Notes: generated by a model not told the origin, from the letters alone. DNA of 64,000 nt from Pseudomonas sp. GD04091 (GCF_029836165.1 NZ_JAOEBG010000002.1:310001-374000), one strand, 5' to 3'. Counted from the stretch's first letter, positions 1-7,877 are shown. Program-made: numbers and translations.

Positions 1-1137
1 GCCGGCGGCGTGCTGCTGATGCTGACCGCCGCACTGGCCATCGTGATCGCCAACAGCCCCTGGGCAAGCGCCTACCAGCACCTGCTGCACCTGCCCGTCG
101 GCCCGACGCTGACCGACAAGCTCGGCCCGATGACCGTGCACATGTGGATCAACGATGGCCTGATGGCGATCTTCTTCCTGCTGGTGGGCCTGGAGATCAA
201 GCGCGAACTGGTCGACGGTCGCCTGTCCAGCTGGGAACAACGCCGCCTGCCGGCCCTGCCGGCGCTGATGGGCATGGCCGTTCCCGCACTGATCTACCTG
301 GCCGTGGTTCGCGGCGAGCCCGGGCTGGCCGGTGGCTGGGCGATCCCGGCCGCCACCGACATCGCCTTTGCCGTCGGCGCCCTGGCGCTGCTGGGGCGCC
401 ACGCGCCGCTGTCGCTGAAAGTGATGCTGGTGTCCGTGGCGATCATCGACGACATGGGTGCGGTCGCGATCATCGCCGTGTTCTACACCTCGTCGATCAA
501 CCTGCTGGCCTTGGCCGGTGCCGCCGGTATCGTCGCGGTGATGCTGGCGTTCAACCGCCTGCGCGTGGTCGCCCTCTGGCCTTACCTGCTGGGTGCGGTC
601 GCGCTGTGGTACGTCACCCTGCTGTCGGGTGTGCACGCCACCATCGCGGGTGTGGTCGCCGCCCTGCTGATCCCCTACAGCACCGGCAACAGCAAGGAAC
701 GCGAAGCCAGCCCGCTGCTCCGTCTGGAGCATGGCCTGGCGCCGTGGGTCGGCTTCCTCATCGTGCCGGCGTTCGGCTTCGCCAATGCCGGCGTGTCCTT
801 CGGCAACCTGGGCTGGAGCGACATCTTCGCGCCACTGCCGCTGGCCATCGGCCTGGGCCTGCTGCTGGGCAAGCAGATCGGTGTGTTCGGCGGCGTGCTG
901 CTGGCGGTCAAGACTGGCCTGGCGAGCAAACCCCATGGCGCCAGCTGGCTGCAGATCTATGGGGTGGCGATGCTCTGCGGCATCGGCTTCACCATGAGCC
1001 TGTTCATCGGCGAACTGGCCTTCCCGGGCCAGGCCGAGAAGATCGATGCGGCGAAGATCGGCATTCTGCTGGGCTCGCTGCTGTCGGCGGTGATCGCTTG
1101 CGTGATCCTGCGTTTTGCGCCCAAGCCGGCGGATTGA
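1..1137 (+). CDS. nhaA: Na+/H+ antiporter NhaA, 5' end cut by window edge
   Basis: The reading frame is open from base 1 to the TGA at 1135-1137, giving about 378 residues. NhaA proteins are about 390 long, so only a short N-terminus is missing. NhaA is an inner-membrane antiporter that expels Na+ or Li+ in exchange for protons and supports pH and salt homeostasis. The sequence has the family motifs NDGLMAIFFLLVGLEIKREL near the start, ATDIAF, and AIIDDMGA with the paired aspartates that bind ions, then SGVHATIAG and the C-terminal GIGFTMSLFI segment. It is host chromosome, lying outside the attachment site of the element to its right. Confidence 0.95.
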   Translation, partial: AGGVLLMLTAALAIVIANSPWASAYQHLLHLPVGPTLTDKLGPMTVHMWINDGLMAIFFLLVGLEIKRELVDGRLSSWEQRRLPALPALMGMAVPALIYLAVVRGEPGLAGGWAIPAATDIAFAVGALALLGRHAPLSLKVMLVSVAIIDDMGAVAIIAVFYTSSINLLALAGAAGIVAVMLAFNRLRVVALWPYLLGAVALWYVTLLSGVHATIAGVVAALLIPYSTGNSKEREASPLLRLEHGLAPWVGFLIVPAFGFANAGVSFGNLGWSDIFAPLPLAIGLGLLLGKQIGVFGGVLLAVKTGLASKPHGASWLQIYGVAMLCGIGFTMSLFIGELAFPGQAEKIDAAKIGILLGSLLSAVIACVILRFAPKPAD

Positions 1138-1149
1138 AGTGAATGATCG

Positions 1150-1170
1150 AGGGGCCGCTATGCGGCTCCT
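1150..1170 (+). terminator. possible nhaA terminator
   Basis: AGGGGCCGC and GCGGCTCCT pair imperfectly around TAT just after the nhaA stop, followed by a short T-rich stretch. A weak intrinsic terminator is the simplest reading. Confidence 0.4.
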
Positions 1171-1288
1171 TTGCTGTCCACTCTCGCGAACGCCCACCAT
1201 CATCAGCGTATCGGTCATGAAACTGGCGGGAACCAACATTGCCCACGCATGCGATTCACATGCGACCTCCAAATCCCAGGCATAAAAA

Positions 1289-1308
1289 AAGAGGCCTTTC
1301 GGCCTCTT
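1289..1308 (-). terminator. strong intrinsic terminator, probably of the host tRNA-Gly
   Basis: AAGAGGCC and GGCCTCTT form an 8-bp stem with loop TTTC. On the minus strand the stem is followed by a run of seven T. Before the element inserted, this would lie just 3' of the minus-strand tRNA-Gly. It can also work on the plus strand for nhaA, although its T tract is weaker there. Confidence 0.8.
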
Positions 1309-1343
1309 CTTCGTGACCCCAGCGACGCACTGCGGATCGAATT

Positions 1344-1361
1344 TGGAGCGGGAAACGAGAC
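1344..1361. other. ICE attachment site, 18-bp tRNA-Gly 3' end repeat
   Basis: The bases TGGAGCGGGAAACGAGAC are the exact reverse complement of GTCTCGTTTCCCGCTCCA, the 3' end of pseudomonad tRNA-Gly(GCC). From memory this is the core attachment site of ICEclc and PAGI-2. A full tRNA would continue TCGAACTCGCGACC, but here it continues GTGTACTAGG. This end therefore keeps only the core repeat. The intact tRNA should sit at the other end of the element, outside the window. Confidence 0.87.
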
Positions 1362-1950
1362 GTGTACTAGGACAGTAAGTCGTTGTTTCCCAATCACTTT
1401 CTTCGCCGAGGTGGCCAGCGAAGACCTCAATTGTAGCCTTATTTTTCGTCCTCGACAACAAAGATCGTCCAGAGATCGCCACTGAAGTCCAAGGACACCT
1501 ACTCAGCACACCAGACCCGCACTCGGCGCACCGCTATCCGCGAGGGCCTCGAACTCGTCAGCTACGCCTCATCCTCTGCCTGCCACATCCACACCGCGAT
1601 GCCGCTTCCAGTGTGGGCACTGTTCGGCTGCCGCCGGGAGCGACATGCTCCGCGCATCGCGGCGCGACGCTCCATCCATCTGCACAAGTCACCCTGGAAG
1701 CACGCACACCGTAGCCGCGGGGCACCGGCGCGCGATTCTTTATCGATATATCAGGATGCCGGAACAAGCATGACAGGCGCGGATTCGCTAGGTCCCGCCG
1801 GAGGCTGGACGACGATTGCCATCCCTCTCACGCGTTGTGAAACCGTTGGCCTATCAGGCCATACCGAGACGGTTTTGCAGGAGCCGTAGCTTCTCACGAC
1901 CCTGATAGCGTGAGCGTCACTGTCGAGCCTGCGCACCGACGCTCGACCTT
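1362..1950. other. gene-free end of the element
   Basis: I see no convincing gene in this stretch between the attachment site and the bisR region. Frames here lack ribosome sites and normal codon use. It may hold outward or inward promoters of the element end. Short dyads such as CCTATCAGG near 1850 are visible, but none is strong enough to name. Confidence 0.5.
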
Positions 1951-2097
1951 CTAATGATCGATGAATTTTTGCACATCGAGCACACAACGGATACCAGTAG
2001 TACGGCCTGGTGAGAAGCACTCAAAGCGAGCGTCGGAACTCGCCTCCTGCACAGACAACAGGCCGCCCATGAGGACGGCGGCAAAGGAGTCGGCCAT
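1951..2097 (-). CDS. possible 48-residue protein divergent from bisR
   Basis: An ATG at 2097 on the minus strand has a good Shine-Dalgarno (CAGGAG, about nine bases upstream) and opens a 48-residue frame starting MADSFAAVLMGG. I do not recognise it. Its start lies only 29 bases from the bisR start on the other strand. The two Shine-Dalgarno sequences form an inverted repeat, TCTCCT-N3-AGGAGA. No promoter fits between the two genes, so the bisR promoter must lie inside this frame. That argues against it being a gene, and I rate it as uncertain. Confidence 0.3.
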   Translation of the reverse strand: MADSFAAVLMGGLLSVQEASSDARFECFSPGRTTGIRCVLDVQKFIDH

Positions 2098-2126
2098 GTA
2101 GTTCTTCTCCTGGAAGGAGACGGAGC

Positions 2127-2882
2127 ATGCACGAGAACAAGAATGAGGCACCAATATCAAAGGTGTTCTACCGCCCGATCGAAGCGTCCATCCGCTGGGC
2201 TGGACTGCTGCGGTACGAGCAGGTGATCTTGGCCTCGATTTCGTCGCCAAGAAATCTGCCACAGTCGCTGGACTGCCCGCGCTGGGGCGAGCTGCGGCTG
2301 TACACCGACCGCATTTTCGACGGCATTCTCAATGGGGAACTGCCCTTCGGGCAGAACGGCATCACGGCACGCGACACCGCACTGATCGACTCCCCTGACC
2401 TGACGATTCGCCACATCGATCTGAAGTGCTGGATGCGCCAGCACTACCCCGAGCAACGGCCCAGCTTCCTATTCTCCCGCAGCGAGCGCATCACCCATCC
2501 CTTCATCTCACTGGAAACTGGACAAGCCATGCTGGTCGAGCGACTGGCCCTGAAATCCGCCTTGGATCAGTACAAGCGTCAATTGCACGAGCTGCAAGAA
2601 AAGCACGACGCGCTCTTGAAGCAGGCTACGGTCATCCCAGCCTGCGCGCAGTGCCCGATCAGCGATCGAGCCGAGGCCACGTACCTGAACATCATCGGCG
2701 GCATGCTGGAACTGATGCTCGGGCAGTCGCCTTCAGGCACACCGTACTCCAGCTTCAAGACGCAGGAGGCCGTGGTGAGCGCCTTGGTCGCTCATCACAG
2801 TGGTGCCATGGGGATTGCGGAGCGGACGTTGAACGGCAAGTTCGCCACGGCCAGGCGCCGGCTGCGTAGCGCTTCCCTCTGA
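2127..2882 (+). CDS. bisR: BisR-like activator of the transfer-competence switch
   Basis: This 251-residue protein lies directly upstream of alpA-parA-shi, the position and size of BisR in ICEclc. There BisR transiently turns on the alpA promoter and starts transfer competence. No named domain is obvious. The middle holds a coiled-coil-like stretch (about residues 140-170) and a CAQC pair. The last 50 residues, TQEAVV through GIAERTLNGKFATARRRL, look like a helix-turn-helix or winged helix. The start ATG has AAGGAG seven bases upstream. The name rests on synteny and length rather than a search. Confidence 0.6.
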   Translation: MHENKNEAPISKVFYRPIEASIRWAGLLRYEQVILASISSPRNLPQSLDCPRWGELRLYTDRIFDGILNGELPFGQNGITARDTALIDSPDLTIRHIDLKCWMRQHYPEQRPSFLFSRSERITHPFISLETGQAMLVERLALKSALDQYKRQLHELQEKHDALLKQATVIPACAQCPISDRAEATYLNIIGGMLELMLGQSPSGTPYSSFKTQEAVVSALVAHHSGAMGIAERTLNGKFATARRRLRSASL

Positions 2883-3000
2883 GATTTTCCAGCTTGTATG
2901 TGCAGTCGCGGAGATTGCATTTGCAGTGTCTTTCCGCAGCCGTGTCTATTGAATAGAGGTCACGCCAACAAACGCTACCTAGCGTTCAGGAGTGACCGCC
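2883..3000 (+). promoter_or_regulatory. alpA promoter/operator region
   Basis: The 118 bases between bisR and alpA hold two perfect dyads: TCTATT-G-AATAGA at 2945-2957, and AACGCTA-CC-TAGCGTT at 2971-2986 just before the Shine-Dalgarno. There is also a repeated GTGCAGT / TTGCAGTG element at about 2901-2930. In ICEclc this interval is the promoter first fired by BisR and then kept on by BisDC. Which protein binds which dyad cannot be told from sequence. Confidence 0.55.
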
Positions 3001-3213
3001 ATGTCGCAAACACCTGTACTGCCACCGAACGAGCGCCGCATCCTGCGCCTGGAAGAAGTCGAAGCGAAATCCGGCTTCAAGCGTGCCCACATCTACAACC
3101 TGATGAGGAAGCGCCAGTTTCCGCAAGCGCTGCGCCTGGGCGTGCGCGCCGTGGGCTGGGATTCCATCGAGATCGATCAGTGGATCGCCGAGCGCGTCAA
3201 CAGCCGGGCCTGA
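3001..3213 (+). CDS. alpA: AlpA-family transcriptional regulator
   Basis: This 70-residue protein belongs to the AlpA/excisionase-like family of small winged-helix DNA-binding proteins. Visible signature: RILRLEEVEAKSGFKRAHIYNLMRKRQFPQ, then the GVRAVGW beta hairpin and an acidic IDQWI segment. AlpA proteins activate or repress genes of integrated elements and sometimes help excision. I chose ATG 3001 rather than an upstream GTG because AGGAG lies eight bases before it. It heads the parA-shi-bisD-bisC operon and follows two dyads that may be its own operator. Confidence 0.88.
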   Translation: MSQTPVLPPNERRILRLEEVEAKSGFKRAHIYNLMRKRQFPQALRLGVRAVGWDSIEIDQWIAERVNSRA

Positions 3214-3255
3214 GCCGTTCTCCCGCGGACTACCCATCCTCACACGGAGAACGCC

Positions 3256-4131
3256 ATGCAGGTCGTATCTATCATTTCAACCAAAGGTGGCGTCGGCAAG
3301 ACCACCACGGCCGCAAACCTGGGCGGGCTCGCGGCGGATGCGGGGCTGCGCGTGCTGCTGCTCGATCTCGACGTGCAGCCCACCTTGTCTTCCTACTACG
3401 AGCTGGCCCACCGCGCGCCTGGCGGCATCTATGAATTGCTGGCCTTCAACGAGGGGGACCTCGGCCAGCTCGTGTCCCGAACGATCATCACGGGCCTGGA
3501 CCTGGTGCTGTCCAACGACCACCGGGGCGAACTGAACACCTTGCTGCTGCACGCGCCGGACGGGCGCCTGCGGCTGCGGCACCTGCTGCCAGCCCTCGCT
3601 CCGCTCTACGACCTGGTGCTGATCGACACCCAGGGCGCGCGCTCGGTGCTGCTGGAGATGGCGGTGCTCGCCTCCGAGGTTGCGCTGTCGCCCGTGACCC
3701 CGGAAATCCTAGCGGCCCGAGAACTGCGCCGCGGCACCATCCAATTGCTGGAGGACATCGCGCCGTACCGGCACCTGGGCATCGAGCCACCGCCGCTGCA
3801 CCTGCTCATCAACCGCGTCCATCCGGTGTCCGCGAACTCCCGGCTGATCCAGGCGGCCCTGCGCGACTTGTTTCAGGACCACGCTGGCATCCGCGTGCTG
3901 GGCACCGACGTGCCAGCCATTGAGGCGTATCCGCGCGCCGCGACGCGCGGCTTGCCGGTGCATCGGGTCGAATACCGCCAACCACCAGGCAGAGTCGCCC
4001 CCGCCGCACTCGACACCATGCGCGCGCTCGCCAGCGAGTTGTTCCCGCAATGGCAGGACCGATTGGCCCGCGTGTCCGGCCGCCTGCAGCGACCCGTTGA
4101 AACCGGGAGGTCTCATGGCGAACGCACATGA
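3256..4131 (+). CDS. parA: ParA-family partition ATPase
   Basis: This 291-residue P-loop ATPase has the deviant Walker A motif KGGVGKTT at residues 10-17, the switch motif DLDVQPTLSS near residue 40, and LIDTQGA near 120. ParA proteins bind DNA non-specifically in the ATP form and move DNA together with a ParB partner. In this element family the gene sits in the regulatory operon, so it may stabilise the excised circle. The start has GGAG nearby. The end overlaps shi by 17 bases, implying coupled translation. Confidence 0.93.
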   Translation: MQVVSIISTKGGVGKTTTAANLGGLAADAGLRVLLLDLDVQPTLSSYYELAHRAPGGIYELLAFNEGDLGQLVSRTIITGLDLVLSNDHRGELNTLLLHAPDGRLRLRHLLPALAPLYDLVLIDTQGARSVLLEMAVLASEVALSPVTPEILAARELRRGTIQLLEDIAPYRHLGIEPPPLHLLINRVHPVSANSRLIQAALRDLFQDHAGIRVLGTDVPAIEAYPRAATRGLPVHRVEYRQPPGRVAPAALDTMRALASELFPQWQDRLARVSGRLQRPVETGRSHGERT

Positions 4132-4363
4132 ACTGGCCCGAGGCCACAAGCGGCTGCGCGCCCTGATCGAGTTCGCTGTCGGCGAAGGCTGGCACGTCAA
4201 ACGCACGCCTGGCGGCCACCTCAAATTCACCAAGGCAGGCTGCGCCGCGATCTACACAAGTTCGACGGCCAGCGACCACCGGGCGACCCTCAACGCCCGT
4301 GCGCAGATCCGCCGCGCCGAACGCGAAGCTCGGCCCCAAGCGCAGGGAGGCGGCCATGGCTGA
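4115..4363 (+). CDS. shi: Shi, small protein between ParA and BisD, HicA-like fold suggested
   Basis: This 82-residue basic protein overlaps parA by 17 bases and bisD by 8 bases, a tight translational coupling. ICEclc has a gene called shi in the same place. The core GWHVKRTPGGHLKF with a following basic helix resembles the double-stranded RNA-binding fold of HicA toxins, in which the GxH histidine is catalytic. Here the histidine is kept as GGHLKF. No HicB partner is adjacent. Whether it binds RNA is inference. The start ATG has GGGAGG upstream. Confidence 0.8.
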   Translation: MANAHELARGHKRLRALIEFAVGEGWHVKRTPGGHLKFTKAGCAAIYTSSTASDHRATLNARAQIRRAEREARPQAQGGGHG

Positions 4364-6014
4364 GATCACCTCCCAGCAGATGGCCGGGAAGTTGCTCGCG
4401 GCCGGGTTCGAGCGCAGCAGCCCGTCAGCCTCGGCCCTGAGCGATCCGATTGCCGACACGCCGATGGTCGTGACCCTGGACCAGTTGCGCCCCTACGACC
4501 ACGACCCACGCAAGAAGCGCAACTCAGCCTACGAGGAAATCAAAGCGTCCATCCGCGAGCGCGGCCTGGACGCGGCGCCGGCCATCACCCGGCGTCCCGG
4601 TGAAGACCGCTACATCATCCGCAACGGTGGCAATACGCGATTGGCCATCCTGCGCGAACTGTGGTCGGAGACCAAGGACGAGCGCTATTTCCGCATATCG
4701 TGCCTGTTCCGTCCGTGGCCCGAGCGTGGCGAGATTGTCGCGCTGACCGGCCATCTCGCAGAAAACGAACTGCGCGGCGGCCTCACGTTCATTGAGAGGG
4801 CTCTTGGTGTCGAGAAAGCACGCGAGTTCTACGAGCTGGAAATCGGCTACCCCCTGAGCCAGTCTGAGCTGGCGCGCCGCCTGGCCGCCGACGGATACCC
4901 CGTGCAGCAGTCGCACATCAGCCGGATGGCCGATGCGGTGCGCTACCTCCTGCCCGCGATCCCGACCGTGCTTTACGCCGGGCTGGGGCGCCACCAGGTC
5001 GAGCGGCTGTCGGTGATGCGCAAGGCCTGCGAGCGCACCTGGGAGCAGTACGCCAAAGGCCGCTCACTGGTTCAGGACTTCGACGAGTTCTTCCAGGAAG
5101 TGCTGTCGCAATTCGATGTCCAGGCCGACGAGTTCTCCGCGCAGCGTGTTCAGGACGAGTTGATCGGCCAGATGGCCGAGCTGCTGGGCGTCGATTACGA
5201 CGTGCTCGCTTTGGACATGACCGAATCTGAGAGCCGCCAGCGCGCCTTGATCAGCGAGCCGACACCGCCCACGACGCCACCTGTATTACCGGAGCCGGGA
5301 GCCTTCGCGCGTCCACCTGCCGATACCTCGCCACCCATCGCAGGGCCTGCACCGGCAGCGTCGCCTGCAGGCCGACCTGCAGCCACCCCCTCGGCGCGTG
5401 AGAGCGACTCGGATGCCGGGCAGGCGAGTACGGTTGGCCCGGCAGCGGACGACCACCTGCTTCAGCAACACATCGTCTCGCCGGCACCGACGACCGAACG
5501 GCTTCAGTCCATCCAGCGCATGGTTGCGGACCAGTTGGGGGATGCGTTGCCGCCCGACTTCTCGGCGAATGTTTTGCAATCCATCCCGGTGCAGGCAGGC
5601 GGGCTCTATCCAATCTCCGATGTCTGGTATATCGACCCGGGCCTGGACACGCCCGAGCGCTTGCGCAACCACATCGCGCAGTTCGCCCGCGAGATCGCGG
5701 GTGAGGCGGGTCTGGACGAGTGCATCGATGACCGTCCAGACGGCATCGGCTTTGCCTGCCGCGCCCGCACTTCAAAGCCGGCGCCGCTGGGGCGTGCCGT
5801 CCTGGCGCTGCTGGCGTGCCTGGCCGGTCAGCAGCCTGCCGACGTCGGCCTGGACAGCGGGCAAGTTGTCATCGACCTGCCGGCGCTGCTGCACGGTCAG
5901 GGCGACGCAACCCGGCGATTGAGCGACACCGCGCTGGTCAAGCTGTTCCGGCTGGTGCGGTTGGCCCGCCGTCTGCTCGACCTGGAAGCCGGCGTTGCGG
6001 ACTCTGGAACGTGA
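4356..6014 (+). CDS. bisD: BisD, ParB-domain master regulator subunit
   Basis: This 552-residue protein has an N-terminal ParB/sulfiredoxin-type domain (about residues 30-120: LDQLRPYDHDPRKK, an NGGNTRL box where ParB has GHRR, and AENELRGGLTFIERA), then a helix-turn-helix around LSQSELARRLAADGYPVQQSHISR. A Pro/Ala-rich linker (about 310-380) leads to a separate C-terminal domain. In ICEclc the gene in this place encodes BisD, which with BisC activates the conjugation promoters and its own operon. ATG 4356 was chosen over an upstream in-frame ATG because it has GGGAGG and matches ParB N-termini. Confidence 0.85.
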   Translation: MAEITSQQMAGKLLAAGFERSSPSASALSDPIADTPMVVTLDQLRPYDHDPRKKRNSAYEEIKASIRERGLDAAPAITRRPGEDRYIIRNGGNTRLAILRELWSETKDERYFRISCLFRPWPERGEIVALTGHLAENELRGGLTFIERALGVEKAREFYELEIGYPLSQSELARRLAADGYPVQQSHISRMADAVRYLLPAIPTVLYAGLGRHQVERLSVMRKACERTWEQYAKGRSLVQDFDEFFQEVLSQFDVQADEFSAQRVQDELIGQMAELLGVDYDVLALDMTESESRQRALISEPTPPTTPPVLPEPGAFARPPADTSPPIAGPAPAASPAGRPAATPSARESDSDAGQASTVGPAADDHLLQQHIVSPAPTTERLQSIQRMVADQLGDALPPDFSANVLQSIPVQAGGLYPISDVWYIDPGLDTPERLRNHIAQFAREIAGEAGLDECIDDRPDGIGFACRARTSKPAPLGRAVLALLACLAGQQPADVGLDSGQVVIDLPALLHGQGDATRRLSDTALVKLFRLVRLARRLLDLEAGVADSGT

Positions 6015-6029
6015 GCGAGGGAGGCCAGC

Positions 6030-6590
6030 ATGTCCGCACCACACCCACTCAACCAGGCCGTCATTGCCCAGGCCCTCTATGACCTGCGCAATGGGCAACT
6101 GCGGCGCTGCAAGCTGATGGGGTTTGGCGAGGAAGAACTGGACGCCCTCAAGCATCCCGCGCTGATCAGCGTGCTGGCCAACGCCAATGTTTCCTGGTGC
6201 TCGGTGACGGTCAACCGCGAAGTGCTTCGACGACTGCTCAAGCAGGCGCAGGACGTGGAGAAGGAAATCGCCACGGTCGATCGCATGCTCAGACTGGGCG
6301 CGAGCACCGAGATGGTCAGCCGGTTCTATGGCTTGACCCACCAGGAGGTGGCGCTTCGTCGCGACATCCTCGGCCTGCCGAAGCGCAAGGGCCGTCATCC
6401 TGTGCTGGACGAGAAGCAGGACACGGAGCTGTGGAGGCAATGGAAGGCCACGACCGGCAGCAGGAACGTCGATCTCGAAGACGAAACCTCAATCCTCGAT
6501 GCCGCCATGGACTTGGCGGAAGGCATGTCGCTGCCTCTGTCGGTGGTCTGGGCCTCGATCAAGAGTTGGGTCGATCAGGGATTGGGTTGA
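6030..6590 (+). CDS. bisC: BisC, DUF2857 / FlhC-like regulator
   Basis: This 186-residue protein of the DUF2857 type follows bisD by 15 bases with GAGGGAGG before the start. The ICEclc counterpart, BisC, is reported to be distantly FlhC-like and to act with BisD. The segment SRFYGLTHQEVALRRDILGLPKRKGRHP (about residues 95-120) looks like a helix-turn-helix with a basic tail, and a conserved C-terminal helix pair ends in SIKSWVDQGLG. It is probably translated with bisD as part of the feedback loop that locks cells into transfer competence. Confidence 0.8.
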   Translation: MSAPHPLNQAVIAQALYDLRNGQLRRCKLMGFGEEELDALKHPALISVLANANVSWCSVTVNREVLRRLLKQAQDVEKEIATVDRMLRLGASTEMVSRFYGLTHQEVALRRDILGLPKRKGRHPVLDEKQDTELWRQWKATTGSRNVDLEDETSILDAAMDLAEGMSLPLSVVWASIKSWVDQGLG

Positions 6591-6593
6591 GCC

Positions 6594-7832
6594 ATGGCCG
6601 TGGACGACACCGCACCACGCCGTGGCCCCATCGCACTCGCAGACTTGTTCGACGCGGCGCTGAAAGACCTTGTGCCCAAACCCAGCCCCAGTGCGCCAGC
6701 ACCCATGCCTTCGCCGACGCCGACGCCCACCACGTCCGGCGATGCCTTCCTCTTCAGCGGCAACCGGCATGAAACCGTGCCGCGGCGGCTGTTTCTCGAC
6801 CGCCGCCTGACGCCGCTGGAAAGGAACGCCTGGCAAGTGTTCCGGCTGATGCTCAACGACGATGGCGTGACGGCATTCCCGACGTATGAGCAGCTTCGGC
6901 CGTGGCTGGCCTCGATGCCCTGCGCCGGTCAGGCCTCCCATGAAACCGTCGCTCGGGCGCTGACGCTACTGCGCCTCACCCGATGGTTGAGCCTGGTGCG
7001 GCGCAGACGCGACCCCAAGACCGGCCGCATCCTCGGCAACCTCTACGTCTTGCACGATGAACCCCTGACGCCGTTCGAGGCCATGCAGCTCGACGCCGAC
7101 TACCTGGCGCTGGTCAGCCAATCCCTCGGCCATTCGGCCAAGGCCGTCCAGATGGTCGGTTTGAACACGCTCAGGGAGATCGCTGAAGATCCGCTGCTGT
7201 CCGGTCGCACGTTGCCGTCGCGGCTACAGATCCTTGCCGAACGCCTCGACGGCCAGGGCATCACCGCCACCGAAAGTTATCCACAGGAGGACGCGACTCA
7301 CGAATCCGAAGAAGGTGCTTCGAGCCTTCTTCGGAATCCTGATGACCCCACTTCGGATTCCGAAGCAGGGCTGAAACCCGCGCCAGACGCCTCTCTTCGG
7401 AATCCGAAGCAGGCCCGTACAGTACGTAGTAGTCGTATTAATGAAGTACGTACTACCGCGCAGGCGCGCGCGCTGGGCGATCTCCAATGGCCCAAGCGCT
7501 TCGCGCAACTGAAGGCAGAACAAAAGGCGGGCGCCAAGGTGGCATTGCAGCAGGTCGATGCTCTGCTGAGGCAGGCCGTGCTGGACGAATGGGCCACACG
7601 CTGCGCCAATCATGGCATCCGCAATCCCGCGGGGTATCTGTTCGGGATCATCCAGCGGGCCATCCATGGTGAGTTCAACGCCTGGGCCAAGACAGAAGCG
7701 CCATCGGCACCCGTCCCGCCAAACGAACGGCCGCCACCAGCACCAGCTCCTCAGCCGCAGGGTAAGCCGGTTCCGCCAGAAGTCGCCAAGCAGCACATCG
7801 AGCGGCTGCGCAACCTGCTCGCCAGCAAGTGA
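6594..7832 (+). CDS. STY4528-type pathogenicity-island replication protein
   Basis: This 412-residue protein starts three bases after bisC. After a low-complexity Pro/Ala N-terminus, residues about 60-165 form a winged-helix initiator-like domain (RRLFLDRRLTPLERNAWQVF, HETVARALTLLRLTRWLSLV). A variable linker (about 228-290) is followed by a conserved C-terminal helical domain (DEWATRCANHGIRNPAGYLFGIIQRA). The family is annotated as island replication protein, a plausible initiator for replication of the excised ICE. The linker coding DNA holds a DnaA box, iteron-like dyads and an AT-richer repeat, as in lambda gene O, where the origin lies inside the initiator gene. Confidence 0.75.
   Translation: MAVDDTAPRRGPIALADLFDAALKDLVPKPSPSAPAPMPSPTPTPTTSGDAFLFSGNRHETVPRRLFLDRRLTPLERNAWQVFRLMLNDDGVTAFPTYEQLRPWLASMPCAGQASHETVARALTLLRLTRWLSLVRRRRDPKTGRILGNLYVLHDEPLTPFEAMQLDADYLALVSQSLGHSAKAVQMVGLNTLREIAEDPLLSGRTLPSRLQILAERLDGQGITATESYPQEDATHESEEGASSLLRNPDDPTSDSEAGLKPAPDASLRNPKQARTVRSSRINEVRTTAQARALGDLQWPKRFAQLKAEQKAGAKVALQQVDALLRQAVLDEWATRCANHGIRNPAGYLFGIIQRAIHGEFNAWAKTEAPSAPVPPNERPPPAPAPQPQGKPVPPEVAKQHIERLRNLLASK
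7277..7456 (+). other. candidate replication origin inside the rep gene
   Basis: The region starts with a perfect DnaA box, TTATCCACA, at 7277-7285. Four copies of the dyad CTTCGGAWTCCGAAG follow: half-site 7301-7311, half-site 7329-7339, full 7351-7365 and full 7395-7409. Their centres are 32, 22 and 44 bp apart, close to 3, 2 and 4 helical turns. Next come a repeated AGTACGTA (7421-7428 and 7445-7452) and the AT-rich TATTAATGAA between them. This set of parts is typical of an iteron origin. Function is inferred. Confidence 0.55.
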
Positions 7833-7877
7833 GCGGGCCTGCAAGACGGTGCAAGTAGATGTCCATGGCTGCCTGTA

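Noticed and set aside
1344..1361. Intact tRNA-Gly gene at this end
   Set aside because: Only the last 18 bases match. The T arm and anticodon arm are missing on both sides.
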